64,000 bases of DNA, taken from assembly GCA_023105745.1 (NCBI GenBank), contig JALGQZ010000011.1:43802698-43866697 (forward strand), written 5' to 3'. The notes beneath the pieces were generated by a model, which searched no databases, was not told where the DNA came from, and worked only from the letters and a program-made list of their open reading frames with translations. Positions 21,886-32,487 of this stretch are shown here, one piece after another. Position numbers and translations under genes: made by a program. This DNA is from Austropuccinia psidii. Lineage: Eukaryota; Basidiomycota; Pucciniomycetes; Pucciniales; Sphaerophragmiaceae. Position 1 is the stretch's first letter. Every line of letters begins with the position of its first letter.

Positions 21886-23631
21886 TGTAAGGTGTGGATA
21901 TGAAACTTTGCTTAAAAATCAAGTACTTTTCCTGTCCTCAAAATTTGTATAAGGTAAAAAGCAATTAAAAATAGTAAAGAATATTATTTTTAAGAGAAAA
22001 CACGCCAATTTTATTGTTTATAACTCTATTAGTATAAAACAATAATATTATAAAGATTTATCGTTTTACCAACAATAAAAATGTATCCAAAAAATACTCT
22101 ACAAGAGATATTTTAAGGTTACAAAAGAAATTTCTTCAAGAGCAATTTCAATTGGAATTAATTGAGAAAAGAACTGCAAGAAATTAATTAAAGAACAAAG
22201 TCTTTAAAAAGAATATTAAAGAGAAAACACGCCCAAAAGTGACCAGAGTGAATTTGGAAACAAAGTGAGAAAGTTTACATTGATGAAAGATGCTTTAATT
22301 CACTTTTGGGGTGGTTCAGGGGTAAAAATGATTATAAGAGTTACAAAAAATGATTTTAATGATTTTTTCACGTGGTTAAAAGGATTAAAATGATTTAAAA
22401 GTGGTGGTTGGAATCTTTGATTGATTGGTTTAACTGTGTTTAAACTAATTAATAAAAGGAAAAGATTCTAACATGAAGAGAAAAGTGTGGCAAAGAAGAC
22501 ATTCTTTTATAGCCATCAATTTTCTTACTCCAAAAGTAAAATTTACTCTTGTCAGTCGTGAAAAACAGTCTGACAACAGAAAAGCCAATTATGACATCAT
22601 TGTACCCTGGTTTAGACCAAAAAAGGGCTGGTTTAAGCCATTTTTAGCCATTTTTAGCCATTTTAGACCCTTAAATCAGCCATTACTATAGCAATACCAG
22701 GCCTAGAGCCTTATAAACACGTCAGAATGTGTGTCAGAGGCGTAGTCTTATCCTCTTGGCAACAGCTAAAACTACCCCAGTTGGTATCAAAACCTCATCA
22801 TCAATTGAGTCCACAGACCCTGTAACTCAATTCCAGGCCAAAAGTGATGAACTTTTGCGTGAATTTTGACATCCCACGCCTGTCAGCAAGGATTTTGGGG
22901 GTCTAGCTCCCCCTTAGAGCTGGAGTTCCTTTTCCCCCCCAATTTTAATCTTTCCAATTTATTTTTCCTTTAATTCCTCATCATGTATTATAGTTATAGC
23001 TTACATATGTAATTCAATTCAATTGTACAGTACAATACAGTAATAATTGACACCTCATATGTAAATCAAAGTTCACTTATTTAATACACGCGCACATTTT
23101 GACATTTCAATTGAATTCAATTGAAAATACCTCAATTCCTCATAGCTTCTAAACTAAACACAACACCTCAATTTTAACACAAAAATTGATGATTAACACC
23201 ACATGTGGTGTGAATTAAATTAAGGTTTTGAGGATTTTCAACTTTTGTATTGAAAATACTAAAAACTTAATTTAAGCTTATTTAGAGTTGAGTTACAAGA
23301 ATTTCACTCAGAGGTGACCCCACCTGATTTTTTATGAGGAATCCAATGGTGAAATAATTTTTATGTATTTATTTATTGGATAAAAAGTTATAATAATTTT
23401 TATTTAACTTTTTTCCAAATTTATTTATTTTTTCACAATTTTGTTAAAATTTCATTTTTACTTAATTTTTTCAAGTATAAATGTAATTTTATTTTTAAAT
23501 TGTAATGAATTTTTATATTTATATTTTGATTTTTATTTTAATAATATAAATAAATTCATTTTATTTATATTAATATGTTATTTTTGTATTTGTGGTCTTT
23601 TGGGTATATGAAATTACCTCTAAGGCTCACA
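21886..23631 (-). repeat. Solo family-C LTR, minus strand, inserted in element D pol
   Basis: On the plus strand it runs from TGTAAGGTGTGG to GGCTCACA, the reverse complement of the family-C LTR ends. An exact target duplication AAACT flanks it (21881-21885, 23632-23636). It holds the 16-bp palindrome ACACCACATGTGGTGT (23196-23211). It belongs to the short subtype that lacks a 48-bp segment around 22740. The plus-strand frame 22473-22691 is antisense to the LTR and not conserved. Confidence 0.93.
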
Positions 23632-24163
23632 AAACTCATATTAATGAGCTAATGAAACTGGTAGTCCTTTGAAATTTTGGACCAAATGAGGAAGTCAAAG
23701 TCACAACCCCTCTAATAATTACTTGGCATAATGATAAATCAAGGATGGTTGGGGATTTTAGAGCATTGAAAAACTACACTATTTCAGATAGGTACCCAAT
23801 TCCTACAATAAATAAGACTTTGACTCAATTATCCAACACAAAATTTATCACTTCCATGGATTCCCTGAAAGATTCCCATCAGAATGATTTGACACCTCAT
23901 GCTAGAAAATTACTGGGAATAATTTCTCATTGTGGTACTTATGAATACTTGAGGATGCCTTTTGGGATTCAAAATGCACCCTCTTCTTATCAAAGAATGA
24001 TGCATACCATTTTACTACATGAATTATCAGAGGAATGGTTAATCATCCATATTGATGACATTATCATTTGTTCAGAAACCTGGAAATGAAATTTGGAGAG
24101 ACTTTCAATAGTAATGAATAATATTCTTCAAGTGAAAATGAAAATATCTCTCAAAAAATGTAT
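23632..24163 (+). pseudogene. Element D: reverse transcriptase, first part
   Basis: Reads VKVTTPLIITWHNDKSRMVG, GDFRALKNYTISDRYPIPT, LRMPFGIQNAPSSYQRMM and the catalytic block as LIIHIDDIIIC, so the Tyr of YIDD is His here. A TGA follows at about 24087. The piece stops at SLKKC, where an LTR fragment begins. Confidence 0.75.
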
Positions 24164-24589
24164 GATCCATGGCTCATCTTAGCCCAATTGGTAAACTAAA
24201 ACTCTTTGGGAACTTGGTTACCAAGTTACACCTACTGTAATTGTAAGAAAAATAGCAAATAACCTGCTATTTTGACGTGCCAAGGAGGTAATGAGCTACT
24301 TAGACTCCTGTAACCACGTCAATTCTTGATGACTTTCCATGACTAGACCCTAAAAGAGTAATTAAACCCTTTTGGGATCCATATTCATTGATTTACCTCA
24401 TAGCAACCAGCAAAATACTGCTATTTGCAATTCACGTAGAAATGAGGTAAAAACTTCAAAAATTCATTCAAAATACAATTCTTAATGAATCTTTCTGAAA
24501 CTTTCAGGACCAATGAAGAACTGTATTATCTATGGTACAACCAAAAAGAACTATGGTTTTACTAGTAAAATTAAAAGTTTTACTTACAG
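24164..24589 (+). repeat. 426-bp internal fragment of a family-B LTR inside element D RT
   Basis: It matches 6897-7322 of the element B 5' LTR over exactly 426 bp and has neither LTR end. It replaces about 60 bp of RT coding sequence (between SLKKC and GLSLGIDK). The left breakpoint falls in the palindrome CATGGATCCATG; the right one lies after TTACTTACAG. There is no flanking target duplication, so this is not an ordinary integration. Confidence 0.85.
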
Positions 24590-25151
24590 AGAGGACTAAG
24601 CCTTGGTATTGATAAAAAAAAGTGGCTGCAGTATTACCAAAAGAAATTCCCCAGAACAAAAAAGAAATAATTTCTTTCTTAAAGCTTGCCAGTAATTACA
24701 AGAAACACCTTAAAGATTTTGAAATCCATGCAAGATAATTATACACAATTTGTGATCAAAAAAATGTCTTTGAAATGACACAAGAAAGGCTTCAAGAATA
24801 TGATAAGATCAAGTATGCCTTGATCGATGCACCATTATTACTAATACCAGACTGGAAACTTCCTTTCAAGCTGTATATTGATGCATGTGGTGATAGTCTA
24901 GGTGCAGCTCTTTATCAAGTTCGAATTTTCAATGACAAGGCTTATGAAGGTCCAGTTTTATTTGTCTCAAGAAAAAGTAAACCTACTGAGGCTAGATATG
25001 GAGCTAGCTAAATAGAGTGCCTTTGGCTTGTTTGGGCTGTGGAAAAACTTCATTATTATCTTTATTGTAGTGTGTTTGAAGTAATTACTGATTGCAATTT
25101 AGTAAGATCACTTCTTAACATGAAATATTGAAATGGACACATGTTAAGATG
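24590..25151 (+). pseudogene. Element D: RT end and RNase H start
   Basis: Starts with LSLGID in a shifted frame. 24775-25011 is open ([50 protein letters not shown]), then a TAA, then IECLWLVWAVEKLHYYL and HMLR at the insertion of element F. Confidence 0.75.
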
Positions 25152-27143
25152 TGTAAGGTTTGAATATGAAAAAATAAGTCAAAATAACTAATATTTTACT
25201 TATTGTACTCTGAATGTCCTTATGAAATTTAAAGAATAAGATAAATAATAATTATAATAATGAAAGATTATTATAATTATGGCATGAAATATTTATATTA
25301 TTGAATAAATATAATAATATAAACTATATATTAAAAAGATTAATATAATGAAATAAATATATTAATATATGATAATTGAGATATTTATGACACTTTATTA
25401 TTTTTGAAAAAAATAATAAAGGCTTAAAAAATGGTTCTTTAATCATGAAAGACAGTTATAACAATATTATTGATAATATGAAAGTTATTAATTAATATGA
25501 CTACTCTTTATGTTAATTTAAGGCTTATCAAAAACAATAATAAAGAGAAATTATTATAAAAAGAGAAAATAACCCACTTTTAATCACTTAATATAATAAT
25601 TTTGAATAATTTTACACTAAAAAGTATAATAAAAATGATTCGAATTGTATTTACAATACAAATTAGAAGAAATTACAAATATTTTTGTTTTTAGGTGGAA
25701 TTAGAGATTTTTAGAGAAATTCAACAAAAACATTTGAAAATTGATTTAATCACGTCAAAATTGATGAATATAGGAAAGATGAACTTTATTCTTTGGATAT
25801 ATAATAGTTTTATATAAAAAGAAGAGAGCTTTTACCTTTGGTTTTAATATTTTAATGTTTTTGATGCATCTGAGAGGGAAATAGAGTAAAAAGAGCTCTA
25901 TTTATAGTAAGATCCTCCCTCCTAGTATCCAAAAGGCTTCTAGTAGACGTGCAATGATGGTATCCACAGGAATTGATTGGTACTCCAAGGTTTAGTGATG
26001 ATTACATCATAATTAAACCATTTTATCACATTATTACACCATTGTTTGAAGTTATCACTATAGCTCTAGGTTTGATGGAATCAAAGGCTTTTAATAAGCC
26101 TAAAGTTTGTGTATTTTATTATTAATAATAATAATAAAATAGTATTCACCAGTTTGATTACTTATATGACTGTTAAGCTTAAAATAAGATCACAGTGAGT
26201 GAGCATGAATGATCAATTTTAAGCTTAAACTTTGATCATTGATACCTTCTAAGTTATACAAGCTAAAGCCTATCAGGGAGTGAATTCTGATGGCTTGAAA
26301 TTTCATTTTCAAAATTTCAAGAGCATTTAATTACATCATCAAAAGTATTTTTTTTGATTATTTTTCTTGTAACTCATCTTTTCTGTCAAACTTTCCTATT
26401 CAAAACTTCACTCCATGGTTTCAGGGGTTGTAACTTGAATATAATGGTTGGAAATACACAATTCTTCATTTATGAACTCGTAGAGCCTGAATAATCAATT
26501 AATTTTAAGTGTGGACCATCTTAAAAACAAAGTGGTCAACAGCTATAGCAATTTTATTCAACAAACCCTTACAATTTATAACCTTGTTTATAGATTTTCC
26601 AATAAAGTTCATATCTTTAGCTTCACAATAGTCACATTTAAGCTTCATTTTTGGTTCAACTCTCTATCATGTATATTTCAAGACATAAGCTAAAAACCAT
26701 CAATATATGCACTGAGTATTAAAGTGCATATATTCAAGTTATTTCCTTAAGTATTGACTTTACATATATTCAAAAGAAATTCTATATGGGTATTCTTTCA
26801 TGGATACTTCAATGGGGAAATTCATCTCACTGCTTGTTACATTGGTTTCTGAGATAAACAAGAATTTATGCCTTTTTATGGAATTTTTGCTTATTACACA
26901 ATAAGTATTATCTTTACAGATATGACATAATAATGTTATATGTCTTTATTACCATGAGGAAGTTAATGGTATGATTTCTTCAAAATTTTTATTTATTAGA
27001 TTCTAAGTTAATGTATAATTTATGCCTATTTATAGCATTTTTACTTATGTTAAGATGATATTTCAATTCTTATTATTAGAATAATTATTATAAGGTTATT
27101 TTGTGACCTTTTTGGATTTGTGGTCATATCTTAAAGGCTCACA
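25152..27143 (-). repeat. 3' LTR of element F
   Basis: Plus-strand ends are TGTAAGGTTTGAAT and AAAGGCTCACA. It resembles 42621-44529 along its length with many substitutions and indels. TATTTATAGTAAGATCCTCCC (about 25908-25928) is shared with the other copy and could mark a promoter region. Open frames inside it (for example 26511-26693) have no recognisable content. Confidence 0.88.
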
Positions 27144-28001
27144 TTCACTATCACCAAAAAAGATTGTACCCCAATCTGATATAGTTAATTAGGGTATCAT
27201 CAACTTTGCCACTCTTCATTAGACTTTATTGGTCCTGAATCTCAATAATGCTTAAAATTTCTATTATTTAGGTCTTCTTTCATATCTGAACCTTCTTAAT
27301 AGCATATCAGAATTAGTAATATCATTCTCAAGTAGCCATTCATCTTCTTGAGTTGGGTTTCTATATCTCACAGGGTATTCCCTTTCTTTTATATTTCCTT
27401 TCCTCCTGCCTTTAAGGACTTTCAAAATTTTCTTTTCTTCTTCTTCTTCTAGAGGTTGAATTTCAAGTGGTGGTTTAGTCCTTAGGAGAAATATTTCTCT
27501 ATCATTTGAGCTGTAAGTTTTGATCAGACTTACAGGGAAGGTTGGGTGTTTATTCATTAGCTCACCTGTGAGTTCTAGTCACACAGCCTTAGGGCCAGGT
27601 AGTTCTCTTATCATTTAGGGTCCTGCAAAGGAATATTTCAATTTATTTGAGGCTTTAATGTTATTAAAGTTTGGAGTTGATACTAAGACAAAGTCTCCTG
27701 TTTTGAAGTCAGGTGGTTTATGGCTTTTGTCCCATCTTTCTTTGGCATACTTAAAAAATGTTGCATGCATCTGTTGGCATGATTTCTTGCCTTTTCAAGC
27801 ATAATTTTGAAACTGTTTGCTGTTGGATGTATATCCACTAGGTCCTTTTTAAGAGTATAATGAGGAATTCTTGGATTCCAACCTTTTTATACAATTTTTG
27901 GTGTTTTTCCAGTTGAAGAATGGATTGATATTAGTTCTTTAATGTGTAACTACAAAGCTTCTGTAGCTCTTGGGCTGGCTGGGTAAGCTGGTCTTCTTAT
28001 T
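27144..28001 (-). pseudogene. Element F: integrase C-terminus, chromo-like tail and RT-integrase deletion junction
   Basis: Reading leftwards on the minus strand from 28001: RRPAYPASPRATEAL and HIKELI (start of RT) run directly into SIHSSTGKTPKI (late integrase) at about 27930. Then come GWNPRIPHYTLKKDLVDIHP, a decayed stretch, and an open 97-codon chromo-like end at 27557-27264 ([31 protein letters not shown]). The fusion removes roughly 2.2 kb relative to B. Confidence 0.75.
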
Positions 28002-28720
28002 TGTGAGCCTTAGAGGTAATTTCATATACCCGAAAGACCACAATTACAAAAATAACTTATTAATATAAATAAAATAAATTTATTTATATTATTAAAATAA
28101 AAACAAAAATATAAATATAAAATTATATTAAAAATAAAAAAATTCATTACAATTTAAAAATAAAAATACATTAAATTTTGTAAGTATAAAATTACATTTA
28201 TACTTGAAAAAATTAATTAAAAATGAAATTTTAACAAAATTGTGAAAAAATAAATAAATTTGGAAAAAAGTTAAATAAAAACTATTATAACTTTTTATCC
28301 AATAAATAAATACATAAAAATTATTTCACCATTGGATTCCTCATAAAAAATCAGGTGGGGTCACCTCTGAGTGAAATTCTTGTAACTCAACTCTAAATAA
28401 GCTTAAATTAAGTTTTTAGTATTTTCAATACAAAAGTTGAAAATCCTCAAAACCTTAATTTAATTCACACCACATGTGGTGTTAACCATCAATTTTTGTG
28501 TTAAAATTGAGGTGTTGTGTTTAGTTTAGAAGTTATGAGGAATTGAAGTATTTTCAATTGAATTCAATTGAAATGTCAAAATGTGCGCGTGTATTACATC
28601 AGTGAACTTTGATTTACATATGAGGTGTCAGTTATTACTGTATTGTACTGTACAATTGAATTGAATTACATATGTAAATTATAAGTATAATACATTATGA
28701 GGAATTAAAGGAAAAATAAA

Positions 28721-29180
28721 TTGGAAAGATTAAATTTGGGGGGGAAAAGGAACTCCAGCTCTAAGGGGGAGCTAGATCCCCAAATTCCTTGCTGACAGGC
28801 GTGGGATGTCAAAATTCACGCAAAAGTTCATCACTTTTGGCCTGGAATTGAGTTACAGGGTCTGTGGACTCAATTGATGATGAGGTTTTGATACCAACTG
28901 GGGTAGCTTTAGCTGTTGCCAAGAGGATAAAACTACGCCTCTGACACACATTGGAAAGATTAAATTTTGGGGGGAAAAGGAACTCCAGCTCGGAGGGGGA
29001 GCTAGATCCCCAAATTCCTTGCTGACAGGCGTGGGATGTCAAAATTCACGCAAACGTTCATCACTTTTGGCCTGGAATTGAGCTACAGGGTCTGTGGACT
29101 CAATTGATGATGAGGTTTTGATACCAACTGGGGTAGTTTTAGCTGTTGCCAAGAGGGTAAAACTACCCTTAAGATAAAAA
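28721..29180 (+). repeat. 230-bp tandem duplication in the 5' LTR of element C
   Basis: Both copies start TTGGAAAGATTAAAT and run through a G-rich tract, GACAGGCGTGGGATGTC, CTCAATTGATGATGAGG and AGCTGTTGCCAAGAGG. The first copy ends like the short LTR subtype (ACTACGCCTCTGACACACATT); the second continues like the long subtype with a 48-bp segment between two CTAC repeats (29163-29210). Confidence 0.85.
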
Positions 29181-29443
29181 AACCATAGTAAAAACAGTTT
29201 TAACTAGTTTCTACGCCTCTTACACACATTCTGACGTGTTTTGAAGGCTCTAGGCCTGGTATTGCTATAGTAATGGCTGATTTAAGGGTCTAAAATGGCT
29301 AAAAATGGCTAAAAATGGCTTAAACCACCCCTTTTTGATCTAAACCAGGGTTCAATGATGCCATAATTGGCTTTTCTGTTGTCAGACTGTTTGTCACGAC
29401 TGACAAGAGTAAATTTTACTTTTGGAGTAAGAGAATTGATGGC

Positions 29444-29450
29444 TATAAAA
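29444..29450 (+). promoter_or_regulatory. Candidate TATA box in the family-C LTR
   Basis: TATAAAA in the context GATGGCTATAAAAGAATG. It is conserved at 37692-37698 in the 3' LTR and, inverted, near 22495-22501 in the solo LTR. Its position about 600 bp before the LTR end would give a long R-U5 region. Confidence 0.45.
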
Positions 29451-30292
29451 GAATGTCTTCTTTGCCCCACTTTTCTCTTCATGTTAGAATCTTTTCCTTT
29501 TATTAGTTAGTTTGAACAAAGTTAAACCAATCAATCAAAGATTCCAACCACCACTTTTAAATCATTTTAATCCTTTTAACCACGTGAAAAAAGCTTTATA
29601 ATCATTGTTTGTAACTCTTATAATCATTTTTACCCCTGAACCACCCCAAAAGTGAATTAAAGCATCTTTCATCACTGTAAAATTTGTCACTTTGTTTCCC
29701 AATTCACTCTGGTCACTTTTGGGTGTGTTATCTCTTTAATATTCTTTTTAAAGACTTTGTTCTTTAATTAATTGCTTGCAGTTCTTTTCTCAATTCATTC
29801 CAATTGAAATTGCTGTTGAAGAAATTTCTTTTGTAGCCTTAAAATATCTCTTGTAGAGTATTTTTTGGATGAATTTTTATTGTTGGTAAAACAATAAGTC
29901 TTTATAATATTATTTTTTTATACTAATCAAGCTATAAGCAATAAAATTGGCGTGTGTTCTCTTAAAAATAATATTTCATACTATTTTTAATTGATTTTTA
30001 CCTTATACAAATTTTGAGGACAGGAGAAGTACTTGATTTTAATCAAAGTTTCATATCCACACCTTACATTTGGGGCCCAGCCGTGATATTTTACCTGTGA
30101 CATATTTTTTTACTCATTTTAAAATTTTTTTCTTATATTGAAAAATTTAAAAACACATAAAAAATACTTATAATCCAAAAAATCCTTAAAAAATAAATTT
30201 TCTTCATATTATAAGTGAGGCTTATATTTTTATTTCCTTTTTGAAATATCCTTTTTTTACTTAATTAATTGGGTTTTTTTCATTAATTTTAG

Positions 30293-31204
30293 TGTCTGAC
30301 AACGTGGTAAGACAAGAAAATATTGAAACAGCCTCAACAGTCACCAGCATTGTTCCTGCAAGCACTATTAATTCAGACCATAATAGTACTGTTATTGTGA
30401 CTCAAAATAACCAACCTGAACCAATATCTTCTGAATTGATTAACTTGGACATAAGTAATACCCTTCAGAAAGCAAAATATTTGGCAAATAGTAAGTTTTT
30501 GACGTAAAAAAACTATTTTATACCTTTTCAAACCATAATTATGCCTTCAACCAGGTCAGGAGCCAGCCTCAACCGCTCAAGCAGCTCCCAAAAATGTAAT
30601 AGACATGATTATGGCAGAGGCCAATCAGGTACAGAAGGAAAAGGGTCAGTTGATGACTTCCAAACAACTAAATTGGGTCATTCTGAAGCTGATAATACTA
30701 TTTTACCTTCAAAAAGCGCTGACACCGCCACAACAAGCCTCTGTGGACCTATACAAAGCCAGCCACAGTGCATACAACAATGCACTTCAACTCAAGGAGT
30801 ACCAGATTCTTGCAGACCTGTGGAAGAATTGCATGAATTCTTACCTGACAGTAAGAAAATTCCTGGGCCATCCCAACACTTGCAAATTGCTCAATGGATG
30901 GCATCCATTGATGGAGAAGAAAAACATGATGCTTTTGACACTAGAATGGAGGAAAAACAACCCTCCACCACCCAAACCAGTGCCAAAAACAGCCCCAGTG
31001 GCCAGCAGCAGCAATTCCAACGTGAAAAAGCAGCCACAAACTCCAAACAAGGGCAAAGGGAAGGCACCAGCCCCAAAATCTTACAGCCAGGGCTACAGAA
31101 TCCCAAAGATTCAACAGGATGCCATGGAAAATGTATTTCAGATGGCCAGAACCATGATGGAATTACTGAAGAAGGAGGAAGCCAGATTAAGATTCCAGAA
31201 ATGA
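30293..31204 (+). CDS. ORF0 of element C: accessory protein with one intron, overlapping the gag frame
   Basis: Exon 30293-30490 and exon 30555-31204 join at a 64-bp phase-1 intron into about 282 codons. Segments: exon 1 ISSELINLDISNTLQKAKYL; exon 2 APKNVIDMIMAEANQVQKEK, LADLWKNCMNSYLTVRKFLG, a Pro/Lys-rich stretch, SYSQGYRIPKIQQDAMENVF and QMARTMMEL. The final TGA (31202-31204) overlaps an ATG of the gag frame. Exon 1 has no ATG and follows TTAATTTTAG, a good 3' splice site in the same phase as in A and B. Up to 31204 the second frame (from ATG at 30541, MPSTRSGASLNRSSSSQ) is also open; its Ser/Gln/Arg-rich composition suggests a shadow. Role unknown; splicing is predicted only. Confidence 0.55.
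30491..30554 (+). other. Predicted intron in ORF0 of element C (64 bp), with tandem acceptors
   Basis: Donor GTAAGT; acceptor CAACCAG at 30548-30554, with a second AG five bases on (GTCAG, 30555-30559). The first acceptor leads into the ORF0 frame, the second into the gag frame. No exact CTRAY branch site was seen. Position and phase equal intron 1 of element B. Confidence 0.55.
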
Positions 31205-32487
31205 TTTCTGATATATTTGATTCCATCCCAGAGTTGTATGATGCTATAAATGACGTGAAAAAACATCTTTCTGATAAAAATGAAACCATTTGTAACAAAA
31301 TTAAAACAAACAGCCTGAGTCTGTGCCAAATTAATGAAACACTTATGTGTTTTGAAAAAGTTTTAAGAACAATTAAAAATTCCAATAATGATAATTCTTC
31401 TAGCAATAAAATAAATGAACAATCTGCCATTATTAAAGAACTAACAGATAAATATTCTAAATTCAATATTGATGATATAATTGAAACAAGAGTTAAACAA
31501 GCCATAAATATTATCAAGACAGATAACAAGAAAGTCCTTGATGACATTTCAAACTCATTTACTGAAGTAAAGACATATACCATTGCCTTGAAAAAGTGTT
31601 TTGATGCTTCACAAGAAGAAGTATCAAAATTATCAATGAAATTGAATCAGGTCAGTGCTGAGAATACAATACAGACAGAGTTATGGAAAGAACTGACACA
31701 TAAGGAAGACATTTATAAAATTGAAGTAATAAATTTAATACAAAGCTTCCAACATGAATACAGAAATTCCCAAAGGTGTAGCAACAGTAAAATGAATGAC
31801 ATTGAACAAATACTGAACACCTTACCAAGAATGTCTACACCTCTAAATCAAAATGAGGGCACAAGAATTCCAAATCCACAAGTATTGGATCCTGATAATT
31901 CACAATTAAAAAATGAATTATCCACTTCTTTTCATAGCTTGGAACCATCAATGGGCCAAGCACTCTTGAAAGAAGTTCCAAAACTTAAAGAATGGCCTCA
32001 CTTCAGTGGTGAAGGAGAGTATGACCATATGGAATTCATTAGAGGTATTGACATGATCAAAGAGGATTTTGAATTACCAGACAGATTGGTAACAGCCAGG
32101 TTTAACACCTTGTTTACCAGATCAGCTCACAGATGGTACATCAAAATAAGACAAGCACATGGACACCAGAGTTGGAGTTGGTGGAAAACCCAAATCATCA
32201 ACAAATGGGCAAATGATGCTTGGAGGTTTAAAGTTGAAACAGCCTTTGAATCTGCCAAATTTAATGCTGATAAAGACAAAGCTTTACCATGGTTTTGCCA
32301 ACAAAAGGACAGATTAACAGCATTATATCCTGAAATGTCAGAATTTATGATCCATAGAAAAATTCTGAGACAATGTGGAGGTGACTTAGAGCATGCCATC
32401 AAAAGCAGGACTACTGGACAATCTTCAGCAGAGGATATGATCAATATACTAGAAGAAGTAACCACCAGAACCAAAACTTGGTTCTAG
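31201..32487 (+). CDS. gag: Gag of element C, frameshifted at the end
   Basis: From the ATG that overlaps the ORF0 stop: helical, coiled-coil-like first 250 residues (for example MISDIFDSIPELYDAINDVK; IKELTDKYSKFNIDDIIE), then the Gag core ([52 protein letters not shown]). It ends at a TAG at 32485-32487 because of a one-base insertion in ACCAAAACTTGG; without it the frame would run on into the zinc knuckle. The same frame is open upstream to 30541, giving a 648-codon reading, but I regard the part before 31201 as probable shadow. Confidence 0.75.
   Translation: MISDIFDSIPELYDAINDVKKHLSDKNETICNKIKTNSLSLCQINETLMCFEKVLRTIKNSNNDNSSSNKINEQSAIIKELTDKYSKFNIDDIIETRVKQAINIIKTDNKKVLDDISNSFTEVKTYTIALKKCFDASQEEVSKLSMKLNQVSAENTIQTELWKELTHKEDIYKIEVINLIQSFQHEYRNSQRCSNSKMNDIEQILNTLPRMSTPLNQNEGTRIPNPQVLDPDNSQLKNELSTSFHSLEPSMGQALLKEVPKLKEWPHFSGEGEYDHMEFIRGIDMIKEDFELPDRLVTARFNTLFTRSAHRWYIKIRQAHGHQSWSWWKTQIINKWANDAWRFKVETAFESAKFNADKDKALPWFCQQKDRLTALYPEMSEFMIHRKILRQCGGDLEHAIKSRTTGQSSAEDMINILEEVTTRTKTWF

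Larger units (their letters stand above)
28002..30068 (+). repeat. 5' LTR of element C, with an internal duplication
   Basis: Starts TGTGAGCCTTAGAGG, ends CACACCTTACA. It is 239 bp longer than the 3' LTR because of a duplicated block (28721-28950 and 28951-29180). It contains a 16-bp palindrome ACACCACATGTGGTGT (28467-28482) and a 22-bp perfect palindrome centred on GAATTC (28552-28573). A TATA-like TATAAAA is at 29444-29450. Confidence 0.93.

Noticed and set aside
22473..22691. 72-codon plus frame in the minus-strand family-C LTR
   Set aside because: Antisense to the LTR and not open in the two other family-C LTRs.
30841..31583. Minus-strand frames of 71 and 230 codons opposite element C gag
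   Set aside because: Antisense to conserved coding sequence; no conservation of their own and no counterpart in B.
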